In this document: positions 45,985-56,139 of the stretch, piece by piece
Layout of the letters: each line of letters opens with the position of its first letter
How positions within the stretch are numbered: the stretch's first letter is position 1
Origin: Candidatus Thiodiazotropha sp. (ex Codakia rugifera)
Lineage (GTDB): Bacteria; Pseudomonadota; Gammaproteobacteria; Chromatiales; Chromatiaceae
Reading direction: 5' to 3'
Length of the DNA stretch: 64,000 bases
Assembly (NCBI GenBank): GCA_025656675.1
Contig: JAHXHN010000002.1
Span: 537,302-601,301 of the forward strand
The notes under the pieces: model-generated
Told to the model about the DNA's origin: nothing
Seen by the model: the letters and a program-made list of their open reading frames with translations, nothing else
Database searches by the model: none
Made by a program: the position numbers and the translations under genes

Positions 45985-47112
45985 ATGAGTACAGACATTA
46001 TAAGGGTATTAGATTTACGTGATTCGCCATGGATTGATGGTCCGGGTAGGACAATCCTGCAATGCGCGGATATGATAGATTCATCGCAGTGTAAAATTAT
46101 AATTGGGGCGTTTTCGGGTAAGAGTCACAAGGAACATGCGTATCTTAATCAGGCCATTAAATTGAATCTTGAAGTAGTCCCTATTACAGAAAATAGTTCA
46201 TTTGATATCGGGGTTGTCAGACAAATCAATCAAGCAATAAGGGATAATTCAATAGATATAATTCATGTGCATGATTTTCGCTCAAATCTTTATGGCCTCA
46301 TCTGTGCTAAGGCAATGGGTATTCCTATCATTTCCACATGCCATGGCTGGATTTCTAATAATATGAAAGGAAAGTTATACACGCTATTGGATCGCTTTTT
46401 ACTACGTTTTCATAATAAGATTATTACAGTTTCAAATACCATGAAAGATCAGCTAGTAAAAAGTAAATTCAAAGAAGACAGAATAACTGTAATTAATAAT
46501 GCTCTAGTTGTAGATGACTACATAATTAATAGGAACAATCAGAAATTCAGGAATGAGTATTTTATTTCAAAAAATAAAATTGTCGTTGCAAATATAGGGC
46601 GATTAAGTCCCGAAAAGGGTCAGGACATTTTTTTGAAGTCTGCGAAAGAGATTCTTTCAAAAAACAATGATTTAATATTCGTATTGATTGGTATTGGGCA
46701 AGAGAAGGAACGCTTAACTGCACTAGTAAACCAGTTAGGAATAACCGATAATGTCATATTCACTGGCTATCGCGAAGATATGATCGACATCTATAATAGT
46801 GTGGATTTGGTAGTACAGAGTTCTAGTACAGAGGGTATGCCAAATGTAATATTGGAATCATTATTAATGGGTATCCCGGTAATTGCGACAGATGTTGGTG
46901 GTACTTCACAGATAGTTCAGCATAGGGTAAATGGTTTCCTCATTGATGCTCAAGATATTAGTGCTTTAAATCGTGCAATGAGTGAGTTTGTTGATAATAG
47001 AGATGAGTTTATTAATATGGGCCTTGCTGGGCGAGAACATATTATCAATAATTTCAATCAAGACAGTAGAGTAGATAAGCTATACACGGTTTATAAAAGC
47101 CTAATATCATGA
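45985..47112 (+). CDS. GT4-family glycosyltransferase
   Basis: The 375-residue GT-B protein has 'DGPGRTILQCADMID' at the acceptor domain, 'IIHVHDFRSNLYGLI' and 'GRLSPEKGQDIFLKSA' at the domain border, and 'STEGMPNVILESLLMGIPVIA' with the E-x7-E motif. It follows a long gap and probably starts a second plus-strand operon that runs to 54 kb or beyond. The donor is unknown. Confidence 0.9.
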   Translation: MSTDIIRVLDLRDSPWIDGPGRTILQCADMIDSSQCKIIIGAFSGKSHKEHAYLNQAIKLNLEVVPITENSSFDIGVVRQINQAIRDNSIDIIHVHDFRSNLYGLICAKAMGIPIISTCHGWISNNMKGKLYTLLDRFLLRFHNKIITVSNTMKDQLVKSKFKEDRITVINNALVVDDYIINRNNQKFRNEYFISKNKIVVANIGRLSPEKGQDIFLKSAKEILSKNNDLIFVLIGIGQEKERLTALVNQLGITDNVIFTGYREDMIDIYNSVDLVVQSSSTEGMPNVILESLLMGIPVIATDVGGTSQIVQHRVNGFLIDAQDISALNRAMSEFVDNRDEFINMGLAGREHIINNFNQDSRVDKLYTVYKSLIS

Positions 47113-47132
47113 TAATAGATTGATTTTATATA

Positions 47133-48359
47133 ATGCTTTATATCGGCTTACTTATTTCGCTTTTTTTGGATTATGTTCGTCCTGATACATACTTATCTAT
47201 CATAGGCATACTGAAAATAAATACAATTATTCCTTTGCTTGTATTAGTAGGCGCATTATTTCACGTTAGTGTAAACGACAATAGAAGTATATTAAAACAT
47301 CCAAATTCAAAGTGGCTTCTGTTTCTTCTCTTTCTCCTGGCAGTATCTGTATTAGTTGCAGATGTAACTGAGTTTGCATTTAAAATATTCAAACTCGTGT
47401 TCGGATTTGTATTATGGTACTACATTATTGTTAAGCTGGTTACTGATGTAAGCAAAATAAAGGGTATATTTGCTGTCTTTGTAATTAGTCATGTTATTCT
47501 TATTTTTCTTAATCCAAATGTTGTTTTAGAGCCGGCTACAAGAACATATATTCAAGGAAACGCATTCCTTGGTGACGGTAATGATTATGCGTTATCCGCC
47601 TCACTTGCCATCCCAATGTCCTTGTTCTTAATTCAGGATTCAAATAAATTTATTATGCGATCCATATATATTATCTCATTGATAATATTGATACTTGCTA
47701 TAGTTGGTACTCAATCACGTGGGGCATCACTAGCACTGATGGGAACATTTGGATACCTTTGGTGGATGGGTCGCCAAAAAGTGATGGGGCTATTATTGAT
47801 TGGTGGAGTGTTACTGGCAGTTATTAGTTTCGCACCACCAGTTTATTTTGAAAGAATGAATACGATATCCAACTATGAAAATGAAGGATCCGCTATGGGT
47901 CGGATTGTAGCTTGGAAAACAGCTATCAGAATGGTAAGTGCCTACCCAGTAACCGGCGTTGGTGCTGGTCATTTTCCTGTCAAGTTGGGTACAGAATTCA
48001 GGCCACCAGAATTTGGTGATGAGAATTTTCCTTGGTTGACTGCTCATTCTTCCTACTTCTTGATTTTAGGAGAATTAGGTATACCTGGTATCGTTTTCTT
48101 TCTTGCTTTGCTTATAGGAAACTATTGGAGAAACAATAAAGCTATTAAAACAGCCACAAAGTATACGGACCCTGGTGGCGAGGGAGAGCAATATAGAAAG
48201 TTATTTTTAATGTTAAATGCGAGCTTGGTCGCATTCATTATCGGTGGTGCTTTTTTATCTGTAACGTATTATCCGCATATCTATGTACTAGCTGGACTAT
48301 TTGTGGCCGCTGATTTTATGTTTAAAAAAGCATTATTTGAAAAAAGCAATGCAAAATAA
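47133..48359 (+). CDS. O-antigen ligase/polymerase family protein, exosortase-A-associated type
   Basis: The 408-residue protein has about ten membrane helices and a large periplasmic loop with 'GTQSRGASLALMG', 'GNDYALSASLAIPMS' and 'AHSSYFLILGELGIPG'. This combination matches the Wzy/WaaL superfamily, probably the exosortase-A-associated O-glycosylation-ligase type (TIGR03097). It would polymerise the repeat units or transfer them to an acceptor in the periplasm. It follows the GT4 gene by 20 bases. Confidence 0.86.
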   Translation: MLYIGLLISLFLDYVRPDTYLSIIGILKINTIIPLLVLVGALFHVSVNDNRSILKHPNSKWLLFLLFLLAVSVLVADVTEFAFKIFKLVFGFVLWYYIIVKLVTDVSKIKGIFAVFVISHVILIFLNPNVVLEPATRTYIQGNAFLGDGNDYALSASLAIPMSLFLIQDSNKFIMRSIYIISLIILILAIVGTQSRGASLALMGTFGYLWWMGRQKVMGLLLIGGVLLAVISFAPPVYFERMNTISNYENEGSAMGRIVAWKTAIRMVSAYPVTGVGAGHFPVKLGTEFRPPEFGDENFPWLTAHSSYFLILGELGIPGIVFFLALLIGNYWRNNKAIKTATKYTDPGGEGEQYRKLFLMLNASLVAFIIGGAFLSVTYYPHIYVLAGLFVAADFMFKKALFEKSNAK

Positions 48360-48409
48360 ATTTAAATGGTATCTGTTCTATTCGCTAACAATTATTCAAT
48401 AAGTATTTT

Positions 48410-49531
48410 ATGACAAACAAAAGAATAAAAATCTGCCTTTTACACTCGACTTTGCATATTGGTGGCGCAGAGGAAGTAACAGCCAATATTTGTAAAACTA
48501 TAGATAAAGACAAGTTTGATGTGACTGTCTGTTTTCTCAAAGAAATGGGGAAAGTAGGTGAGAGAATTAGGGAAAACGGCACACGAATTATTGGCATCAA
48601 GCAACAGAAAAAGGGGAAGCCTGATTATTTTACTTCATTAAAATTTAGAAAGATTATTCATGAGAATAAATTTCAGATAGTACATTCTCATGATATCCAT
48701 TCATTAGTGGATAGTTCATTGTGCAGACTGATTACGCCATCTCTACGATTACTACATACATTTCATTTTGGCAATTATCCCAATAGAGAAGCTGATATGG
48801 CTAGGTTGGAAAGATTGTTTTGGAGAATCCCGGATAGATTAGTAGCTGTAGCAAATAAACAAAAGCAGGATATATGTGATTATTACAAAATACCGAATAG
48901 TAGGATTACAACAGTATGGAATGGGGTAGATGTCACACACAACCAAGTAAAGCTGGATATTTTAGATGAATATAAGAGTCAAGGTAAAATAATTATAGGT
49001 TCGATAAACACACTGATTGAACAGAAAGGAATGCATGATCTTATAAAGGTTGCCAAGCTACTTAAGGCTACTGTACCGGAAAAGTTTGTATTTGTTATTG
49101 CAGGCGATGGCCACTTAAGAAGCAAACTGGAAAACGAGATCGTATCAAACAAGCTTGAACAACACGTTAAACTATTGGGTTGGATAGACTCAGCTTCGTC
49201 CGTACTGCTACCTCAAATAGATATATTTTTTCAGCCATCACTATGGGAAGCTATGTCAATGGTATTACTGGAGGCAATGGCATCTGGTAAACCTGTCGTT
49301 ACGACAAGTGTCGGCGAAACACCAAAAATAATTGAAGATTCAAGATATGGTGTGATAGTAAATCCAGGAGCTATAACCGATATGTATTCATCTCTTGAAG
49401 CACTGATACTAGATAATAATGAAAGAACTCGCTATGGGAGTTTGGCAAAAAAACGTTATGAGGAGACTTTTACTGCTACTAACATGTCACGGCGCTATGA
49501 ATCGATATATGAAACTCTTGCAAGAGTGTGA
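48410..49531 (+). CDS. GT4-family glycosyltransferase
   Basis: The 373-residue GT-B protein has 'LLHSTLHIGGAEEVTANI' at its start, 'IIGSINTLIEQKGMHDLI' at the domain border and 'LWEAMSMVLLEAMASGKPVV' with the donor motif. It follows the polymerase gene by 50 bases and precedes another GT4 gene by 9 bases. Retaining transfer to the growing repeat unit is expected; sugar not known. Confidence 0.9.
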   Translation: MTNKRIKICLLHSTLHIGGAEEVTANICKTIDKDKFDVTVCFLKEMGKVGERIRENGTRIIGIKQQKKGKPDYFTSLKFRKIIHENKFQIVHSHDIHSLVDSSLCRLITPSLRLLHTFHFGNYPNREADMARLERLFWRIPDRLVAVANKQKQDICDYYKIPNSRITTVWNGVDVTHNQVKLDILDEYKSQGKIIIGSINTLIEQKGMHDLIKVAKLLKATVPEKFVFVIAGDGHLRSKLENEIVSNKLEQHVKLLGWIDSASSVLLPQIDIFFQPSLWEAMSMVLLEAMASGKPVVTTSVGETPKIIEDSRYGVIVNPGAITDMYSSLEALILDNNERTRYGSLAKKRYEETFTATNMSRRYESIYETLARV

Positions 49532-49540
49532 ACAAGTTAA

Positions 49541-50758
49541 ATGAAAATATTATTTCTATCTCAGATCGTACCTTATCCTCCACATGGTGGTGTACTACAG
49601 CGTGGTTACAATATCATTCGTGAAATCGCGAAAGATAATGATGTCTACCTACTTGCATTTATACATCCCGATACTTTGCCATCGCAGCATCTTGTAGATG
49701 AGAGTAAACGTCATTTAGAAGGTATATGTAAAGAAGTACATTACTTTTCGCTATGGCCTAAAAAATCAATGCTTCATAAGTATACAGCATTTATCATCGG
49801 TTTTTTTTATAGCTTACCTTTTAGTGTTCTTGCACATAAGAGTAGTGACTTTAAGAATAAAATTACCGATTTAGTCAATAGGGAAGGTATTGATATAGTC
49901 CACATTGATACAGTAGGACTATCACAGTACAAAAAATATATAGGCGACTTACCATCAATTGTAACTCATCATAATATTGAATCTTCACTTATGGCAAGAA
50001 GGTCGAAGGTCGAATCTAATTGGTTTACTCGGTATTATGTTGCTAAACAGTCAGAAAAGCTTAAGAAATATGAAATTGATGAAAGTAAAAAATATTTTAT
50101 CAATGTTATGATGTCAGCTGCAGATGAAAAAGAATTGTTAGACATGTCACCTGGCGTGAAAACAGCAATAGTTCCGAATGGTGTGGATGTAGACTATTTC
50201 AAAAGAGTGGAAGGAGAGGAAGAGCAAGCTATTATTTACACTGGTGGGATGAATATGTTTGCTAACAAAGATGCTGTTATGCATCTTCTGGACGATATTT
50301 GGCCCCTCGTAAAAACAAAAATCCCAAACATAAAATTTTATATTATCGGTCAGGATCCACCAAAAGACCTGTTGCGATTAAGTAAGGAAGAGGCTGGTAT
50401 TGAGGTACTTGGCTATGTAGATGATATTAGACCATATGTCGCAAAATCAGCTATCTATGTTGTACCGCTAAGAGTCGGTGGTGGTACTAGACTTAAAGTC
50501 CTTGATGCATTAGCTCAAGGAAAAGCAATTATATCTACTTCAATCGGATGCGAGGGTATAGAGGTAACGGATCGTGAAAATATCTATATCGAAGATTCAG
50601 ATTCAGAATTTGCCTCCAGTATAATTGAGCTTTTAAACAATAAAAAAAGAAGAAAAATATTAGGTGATAATGCAAGAAAGCTTGCTGTAGATAAATATGC
50701 TTGGCCATCAATCGCAAAATATCTAATACGAGCGTATAAAAATACCTTACCGTCATAA
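49541..50758 (+). CDS. GT4-family sugar transferase, PEP-CTERM/EpsH1-system type
   Basis: The 405-residue protein has 'FLSQIVPYPPHGGVLQRG' and 'THHNIESSLMARR' in the acceptor domain and 'LRVGGGTRLKVLDALAQGKAIIS' in the donor domain, as in sugar transferases of exosortase loci (TIGR03087-like). It is 9 bases after the preceding GT4 gene. No sugar can be assigned. Confidence 0.87.
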   Translation: MKILFLSQIVPYPPHGGVLQRGYNIIREIAKDNDVYLLAFIHPDTLPSQHLVDESKRHLEGICKEVHYFSLWPKKSMLHKYTAFIIGFFYSLPFSVLAHKSSDFKNKITDLVNREGIDIVHIDTVGLSQYKKYIGDLPSIVTHHNIESSLMARRSKVESNWFTRYYVAKQSEKLKKYEIDESKKYFINVMMSAADEKELLDMSPGVKTAIVPNGVDVDYFKRVEGEEEQAIIYTGGMNMFANKDAVMHLLDDIWPLVKTKIPNIKFYIIGQDPPKDLLRLSKEEAGIEVLGYVDDIRPYVAKSAIYVVPLRVGGGTRLKVLDALAQGKAIISTSIGCEGIEVTDRENIYIEDSDSEFASSIIELLNNKKRRKILGDNARKLAVDKYAWPSIAKYLIRAYKNTLPS

Positions 50759-50772
50759 CCTTAGGGCAACTA

Positions 50773-52179
50773 ATGGATTCTCCACTTAAAGGTTTATACG
50801 ATGTGCTGCCTGTTTCACTTCAAAACCTTGCTTTGACAGGTTTTAGTATAGCACTTGACAAAATGAGATATGGAGGTGAATTTCAAAATATTAAAAGTCA
50901 TCTAGAGAAAAGTCAGTGGCATTCTGAAGATGAACTTATCTCATATCAGGAGTTAAAACTATCTGAGTTAATTAAGTATTGTTATAAGCATGTCCCTTAT
51001 TACACTGGTGTTATGAATGGACTTAGTTTAAAACCGAGTGATATTTGTACTATTGAAGATCTGCAAAAGCTACCGTTATTAACAAAAGATGATATTAAAA
51101 ATAATTTTAGCGCACTATTATCAGATCAATACTCTTATAAAAAAGTTAAGAAAGGCCATACAAGTGGTACCACTGGGTCGCCGTTGGAAATATGCTACAG
51201 TGATAACTTGATTCATTACAATTATGCAATGCTAGACCGACAATACAGTTGGGCAGGTGTGAATTTAGCAAAGCATGGTGATAAGGTGGCAGTGATACGA
51301 GGGAATACTATTGTACCACTAAATAATTCACAACCACCGTTCTGGCGATATAACCATTATCACAATCAACTATTATTATCATCCTTCCACCTAAAACCAT
51401 CTAATATACATTATTATCTTGATGAGTTAGAAAGGTATACACCACGTGTACTTGATGGATATCCATCTACTGTATATGTACTTGCAAAGTACCTGGATAA
51501 TAATAATCAGACTTTAAAACTGGATTCAGTATTGACCTCTTCTGAGACGCTTTATGATTTTCAGAGAGAGGTTATTGAAAAGAGTTTTGAGTGTAAAATA
51601 TTTGATTATTTTGGCTCTGCAGAACGCGTCTTGTTTACTACAGAATGTGAGAATCATACAGGTAGTCATATTGGTATGGAGTATGGGATTACTGAAATAT
51701 GTAATCAGGACGGAGAGTGTGTAATTGAAAATGAAATTGGCACGATTGTAGCAACATCGCTCCATAATTATGCAATGCCACTGATTCGGTATAAAACTAA
51801 TGATATGTCTGCGATAAAAAAAGAACGATGTCAATGCGGAAGAAAGCACCCCCTGTTATTAGATGTCACTACAAAGGCTGAAGATATGCTGACCTTAAGA
51901 GATGGACGCATTATCTCTCCGTCTGTTCTTACTCATCCTTTCAAGCCGGTCACTTCAATTTTAGAGTCGCAGATAATCCAGAATGATTACGATAATATAA
52001 CCATCAAATTAAACGTGGATGATAAATTTTCTACACACGACAAAAAGTCACTACTTCATGGACTGTCAGAAAGATTAGGAAGTGATGTGAATATAAAACT
52101 TGAGATAGTAGATGAAATTAAACGAACCCATACTGGCAAGTTCAAATGGGTAATATCAAAAGTCGGTTTAGGTATATAA
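50773..52179 (+). CDS. CapK/PaaK-like adenylate-forming enzyme
   Basis: The 468-residue protein belongs to the phenylacetate-CoA-ligase/CapK branch of adenylate-forming enzymes: 'HTSGTTGSPLEI' is the P-loop-like AMP motif, and 'YFGSAERV' and 'IRYKTND' are later motifs. In capsule and EPS loci such proteins activate an acyl or amino-acid group as adenylate, for attachment to the sugar, but none has a universal substrate. It lies 14 bases after a GT4 gene and 19 bases before the asparagine-synthase gene, so activation and amide formation may be coupled here. Confidence 0.85.
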   Translation: MDSPLKGLYDVLPVSLQNLALTGFSIALDKMRYGGEFQNIKSHLEKSQWHSEDELISYQELKLSELIKYCYKHVPYYTGVMNGLSLKPSDICTIEDLQKLPLLTKDDIKNNFSALLSDQYSYKKVKKGHTSGTTGSPLEICYSDNLIHYNYAMLDRQYSWAGVNLAKHGDKVAVIRGNTIVPLNNSQPPFWRYNHYHNQLLLSSFHLKPSNIHYYLDELERYTPRVLDGYPSTVYVLAKYLDNNNQTLKLDSVLTSSETLYDFQREVIEKSFECKIFDYFGSAERVLFTTECENHTGSHIGMEYGITEICNQDGECVIENEIGTIVATSLHNYAMPLIRYKTNDMSAIKKERCQCGRKHPLLLDVTTKAEDMLTLRDGRIISPSVLTHPFKPVTSILESQIIQNDYDNITIKLNVDDKFSTHDKKSLLHGLSERLGSDVNIKLEIVDEIKRTHTGKFKWVISKVGLGI

Positions 52180-52198
52180 CTCGGAGAAAGTCTAGACT

Positions 52199-54043
52199 AT
52201 GTGTGGAATTGCAGGAATATATTATCACGATTCAACTAGACGGGTTGATGAAAACCAGCTTGTTGCAATGCGCGATGTATTCACATACAGAGGACCTGAT
52301 GATAAAGGATTATATATTTCCGGACCCGTAGGGCTTGCTCATAGAAGATTAAGTATTATTGGGTTGTCAACTGGACACCAGCCGATGTCTGACCCAAATC
52401 AAAAATTCTGGATTGTTTTTAATGGAGAGATATACAACTACAGAATATTAAGAAAAGAGTTGGAAAAGAAAGGATATAGTTTTAAATCAGAATCTGATAC
52501 CGAAGTTATAATATATCTATACATGGAGTATGGAAACAATTGTATAGAGTATCTGAACGGCATGTTTGCATTCGCTATTTGTGACGAGAGCAAACACTCT
52601 CTATATATCGCTCGTGACAGGATGGGGATCAAGCCTCTCTATTACTATAAAACAAATAATGAATTCATTTTTTCATCAGAAATAAAATCAATACTTAAAT
52701 ATGACAAAATAGAAGCTGCATGTAATGGAAGTGCTGTATTTGAATACTTTCTGTATAGAGATGTAGCAGGCGAACATACAATGTTCAAGGATGTAATGTC
52801 ACTCTTACCAGGGCATTACATGACTGTAGATAGTGCAGGCATAGATATCGTAAAATATTGGGATGTATTAAATACTGATAAGGACCATTCATTAGACAAA
52901 AACTCTGCAAAAGAACAGATAGAATATCTTTTACAAGATGCAATTAAAATAAGATTGATGAGTGAGGTCCCGCTAGGAACATTTTGTAGTGGAGGGATAG
53001 ATTCAAGCCTTGTGACTGCAATGGCTGCAGGGATCGCTGGCGAACATTTAAACACATTTTCCGTAGGATTTGAGGAAAGTGATTATGATGAGTCTGAATA
53101 TGCAAAAATTGTATCAACAAGGTATGAAACTCAGCATCATGAACTTGTATTAGGCAGTAGTGATTTTTCCAGTTTGCTCCCAAAAGCAATTGCATTGAAC
53201 GATGAGCCTCTTCACTTCGCAAATTCAGTACATATTCTTGCATTAAGTGAACTAACTAAGAAACATGTAACAGTCGTACTAACAGGTGAAGGAGCGGATG
53301 AATTGTTCCTAGGCTACCCTAGGTATTTAATACCTGAATTGGCTAAGAAGATTAAGCACTTTTCATGGTTAACATCGCCATTGTTGAATCTACTATCAAG
53401 AATACATAAAGACCACCGAATAAAAAAACTAAGAGACTATTCTCAACTTGATATGCAAGATATCATAATGATGAATGCAGCCGTAAACAGAGTAGATGTA
53501 GTAAACCAAATAATTGGTTGTGATATAGATAAGAAACTTGGATATCGAAATGAATTACATGATTCCGTACTTAACTACAAAAGTACAATTGAGATGGTCT
53601 CACTGCAGGATCAACTAACCTATCTTATATCGATTCTCAATAGACAGGACAGGATGAGTATGGGCGCAAGTGTTGAAGCAAGAGTCCCTTTTCTTGACTA
53701 TCGTCTTGTGGAATTTGCAAATTCACTTCCACCGAGTATAAAACTCGAAAAAACAAATACTAAAATGCTTATCAAGGAAATAGCAGAAAAATACCTGCCT
53801 AGAGAAGTAATTTACAGAAGAAAATCAGGCTTTGGAGTTCCTTTAACAAAATGGATGCGGGATACAAATGGACTAGGAAAATTAGTAAAAGAAATTATAT
53901 ATGACACCCCTGGTGATGATTACATTAATATTGATAACATACGCGCTAAATATGACGAGCATATGTCAGAAAGAGCAGATAATACAGAGATATTATGGAC
54001 GGTTGTAAATTATCTAATCTGGCGTGAGGTTTACAATATATAA
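52199..54043 (+). CDS. asnB: Asparagine synthase (glutamine-hydrolysing) / XrtA-system amidotransferase
   Basis: The 614-residue enzyme has the class II glutaminase N-terminus with catalytic Cys2 ('MCGIAGIY'), 'TYRGPDD' and 'VFNGEIYNY', and a synthetase domain with the PP-loop 'SGGIDSS'. It forms an amide with ammonia from glutamine. In exosortase loci related proteins (TIGR03108) amidate polysaccharide or protein carboxyls; cytoplasmic asparagine synthesis is the alternative. Its position among EPS modification genes favours amidation, but sequence alone does not decide. Confidence 0.92.
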   Translation: MCGIAGIYYHDSTRRVDENQLVAMRDVFTYRGPDDKGLYISGPVGLAHRRLSIIGLSTGHQPMSDPNQKFWIVFNGEIYNYRILRKELEKKGYSFKSESDTEVIIYLYMEYGNNCIEYLNGMFAFAICDESKHSLYIARDRMGIKPLYYYKTNNEFIFSSEIKSILKYDKIEAACNGSAVFEYFLYRDVAGEHTMFKDVMSLLPGHYMTVDSAGIDIVKYWDVLNTDKDHSLDKNSAKEQIEYLLQDAIKIRLMSEVPLGTFCSGGIDSSLVTAMAAGIAGEHLNTFSVGFEESDYDESEYAKIVSTRYETQHHELVLGSSDFSSLLPKAIALNDEPLHFANSVHILALSELTKKHVTVVLTGEGADELFLGYPRYLIPELAKKIKHFSWLTSPLLNLLSRIHKDHRIKKLRDYSQLDMQDIIMMNAAVNRVDVVNQIIGCDIDKKLGYRNELHDSVLNYKSTIEMVSLQDQLTYLISILNRQDRMSMGASVEARVPFLDYRLVEFANSLPPSIKLEKTNTKMLIKEIAEKYLPREVIYRRKSGFGVPLTKWMRDTNGLGKLVKEIIYDTPGDDYINIDNIRAKYDEHMSERADNTEILWTVVNYLIWREVYNI

Positions 54044-54108
54044 TAATGCTATTTTGTAATATTAAGTTAATATTGACTCAATTGTACATCTTGTCAGAGG
54101 CTTGAATC

Positions 54109-54924
54109 GTGAATGATAACCAATCAAAAGATGCTGAAAAAACTTTGAAGCAAACTGCCATTCATGATGAATGGGTGGATAACTATAGAACTCCACAAAA
54201 TGAAATATTTTATAACATGGCCTTTGATTTTATTAGGGACTCATTTATTAATTCTGACGATAATATTGTATTAGATGCAGGCTGTGGAAGTTGTGCAAAA
54301 TCAAAGAATTTAGTTGATAGAGGTTACACGGTCATAGGTACGGATCTGTCTGAATCAGCATTAGTACTAGCAAGAGAAGAGCTAAAGGGAACCATGTATG
54401 ATAGTCGTATCGAATTAAGATGCGAAAACCTAACACAGCTAACCTTTGAGAATGATTCGTTCAGCAAAGTAGTTTGTTGGGGTGTTTTGATGCATATACC
54501 TGATGTTGAAAAGGCGATTTCAGAGTTAGCAAGAATCGTAAAGCCGGGAGGCTATTTGGCAATTAGCGAAGGCAACATGATGTCAATGCAAACTCGTACC
54601 CTAAGATTAATAAAAAAAATATTAAACAGAGAGCGAGCTGACGTTAAAATCGTGCCTGCAGGAATCGAAAATTGGGAAGAGACAGTTGATGGCAGACTAA
54701 TGACAAGGCAGGCGAATATTAAATGGCTCATCAATGAATTTGAAAATAATGGCATGATTCTAGAAAAGAGAAGAGCAGGTCAATTCAGTGAACTGTACTG
54801 GGTAGTACCTACAAATATTTTAAAGACCATGATACATCTATTAAATAAAATATGGTTTAAATATATCAAATTGCCAGGCCCTGCATTTGGCAACATATTG
54901 ATATTTAAAAAACCGGAAAATTGA
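54109..54924 (+). CDS. Class I SAM-dependent methyltransferase
   Basis: The 271-residue protein has a Rossmann methyltransferase core with motif I 'VLDAGCGSCAKSKNLVDRG', 'GTDLSESAL' and 'VVCWGVLMHIPDVEKAI' followed by 'LKPGG'-like 'VKPGGYLAIS'. It probably methylates a sugar, lipid carrier or amide group of the exopolysaccharide. It starts with GTG, 65 bases after asnB. Confidence 0.85.
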   Translation: MNDNQSKDAEKTLKQTAIHDEWVDNYRTPQNEIFYNMAFDFIRDSFINSDDNIVLDAGCGSCAKSKNLVDRGYTVIGTDLSESALVLAREELKGTMYDSRIELRCENLTQLTFENDSFSKVVCWGVLMHIPDVEKAISELARIVKPGGYLAISEGNMMSMQTRTLRLIKKILNRERADVKIVPAGIENWEETVDGRLMTRQANIKWLINEFENNGMILEKRRAGQFSELYWVVPTNILKTMIHLLNKIWFKYIKLPGPAFGNILIFKKPEN

Positions 54925-54957
54925 TTAATTTGTCAAGAATTAAATAAAATAATAAAT

Positions 54958-56004
54958 ATGATAAATACATTGAGGAAATTGCTATCTATTATAAAAAAGT
55001 CATTTAAAGTAATTTATGCTTACATTTTATATTACACAGGCATTTCAAATTATTATTTACTGAAGCGATTGAATAACAAGGCGGTTGTCCTGACTTATCA
55101 TCGTGTACTACCCTACGAAAAACGAATTGAAAGTTATTCACACGAAGCCATTATGGTGGATCCCATACGTTTTGATATGCAATTGAAAGCACTAAAAGAG
55201 TGTTTCAGAATTGTGGATATTAATGAATTTAGTGATTTAGTTCATTCCGGGATTGTTGAAGGGCCACCTGCTTGTTTAATTACTTTTGATGACGGTTGGG
55301 CGGACAACTATAATTACGCTCTCCCAATCTTAAAAAGACACCAATGTCCAGCAATTGTTTTTGTACCAACTGACTATATCTCTTCTCCGTTAACGTTTTG
55401 GCAGGAAACTCTAGGTCAACAAATAGCTAAAATATATGAATCAGGAACTTCCGATGCTAAGGAGCTGATAACAAAGTATGGATTTCCAGATACCCTGTCA
55501 GGTAATGATATAACAAAAAATATTATAATCAGAGATTATGTAAGGAGCTTAAAAACCCTACCATACAATAAAATAGATATGATGATGACTGATTTAACAA
55601 AATTTCATGGCATGAATGGAGCATCGAAAGTAGATAGACATTTAACTTGGGATGAACTTAAAGAATTACACAAATCTGGTGTTGCTGTTGGTTCTCATGC
55701 ATGTACGCACAGAATACTTACTAGGCTTACACAAGATGTTGTAGAGACTGAATTGGTTGAGTCAAAAAATACGTTGGAAAGAAAGTTAGGAGAAAGTATA
55801 GAAGCCATTGCGTATCCAAATGGAGATTATAATGACCGTTTAGGTGATCTAACTAAAAAAGCTGGATATTCTTTAGGTTTCGGCACACATTATGGGTATG
55901 TTTCAGGTACTGATAACCTTTATGATATTAAGAGAATAAATATGAATGATAATACTGCAAGTAGTAAACCAGTGCTTTTAGCCACAATACTCGGGATCAT
56001 GTAG
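54958..56004 (+). CDS. NodB-type polysaccharide deacetylase
   Basis: The 348-residue protein has an N-terminal hydrophobic helix that probably anchors it, then the deacetylase motifs 'VVLTYHRVLP', 'LITFDDGWADNYNYA' (catalytic Asp and metal Asp) and 'VGSHACTHRIL' (H-x3-H metal site). It deacetylates N-acetylated sugar units, probably at the membrane. It is distinct from the DUF3473 deacetylase at 37.8 kb and lies after the methyltransferase. Confidence 0.9.
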   Translation: MINTLRKLLSIIKKSFKVIYAYILYYTGISNYYLLKRLNNKAVVLTYHRVLPYEKRIESYSHEAIMVDPIRFDMQLKALKECFRIVDINEFSDLVHSGIVEGPPACLITFDDGWADNYNYALPILKRHQCPAIVFVPTDYISSPLTFWQETLGQQIAKIYESGTSDAKELITKYGFPDTLSGNDITKNIIIRDYVRSLKTLPYNKIDMMMTDLTKFHGMNGASKVDRHLTWDELKELHKSGVAVGSHACTHRILTRLTQDVVETELVESKNTLERKLGESIEAIAYPNGDYNDRLGDLTKKAGYSLGFGTHYGYVSGTDNLYDIKRINMNDNTASSKPVLLATILGIM

Positions 56005-56139
56005 TTCATTCTTAACTTTAAGAATTAGTCTGATATCATAAATTAATATTAAATGTATATAGATCTTCATGCTGACTTAATATGAACTTATTATCGCTGT
56101 AATGCACTTTCGCTAATTTATAAAATAATATTGACAAAA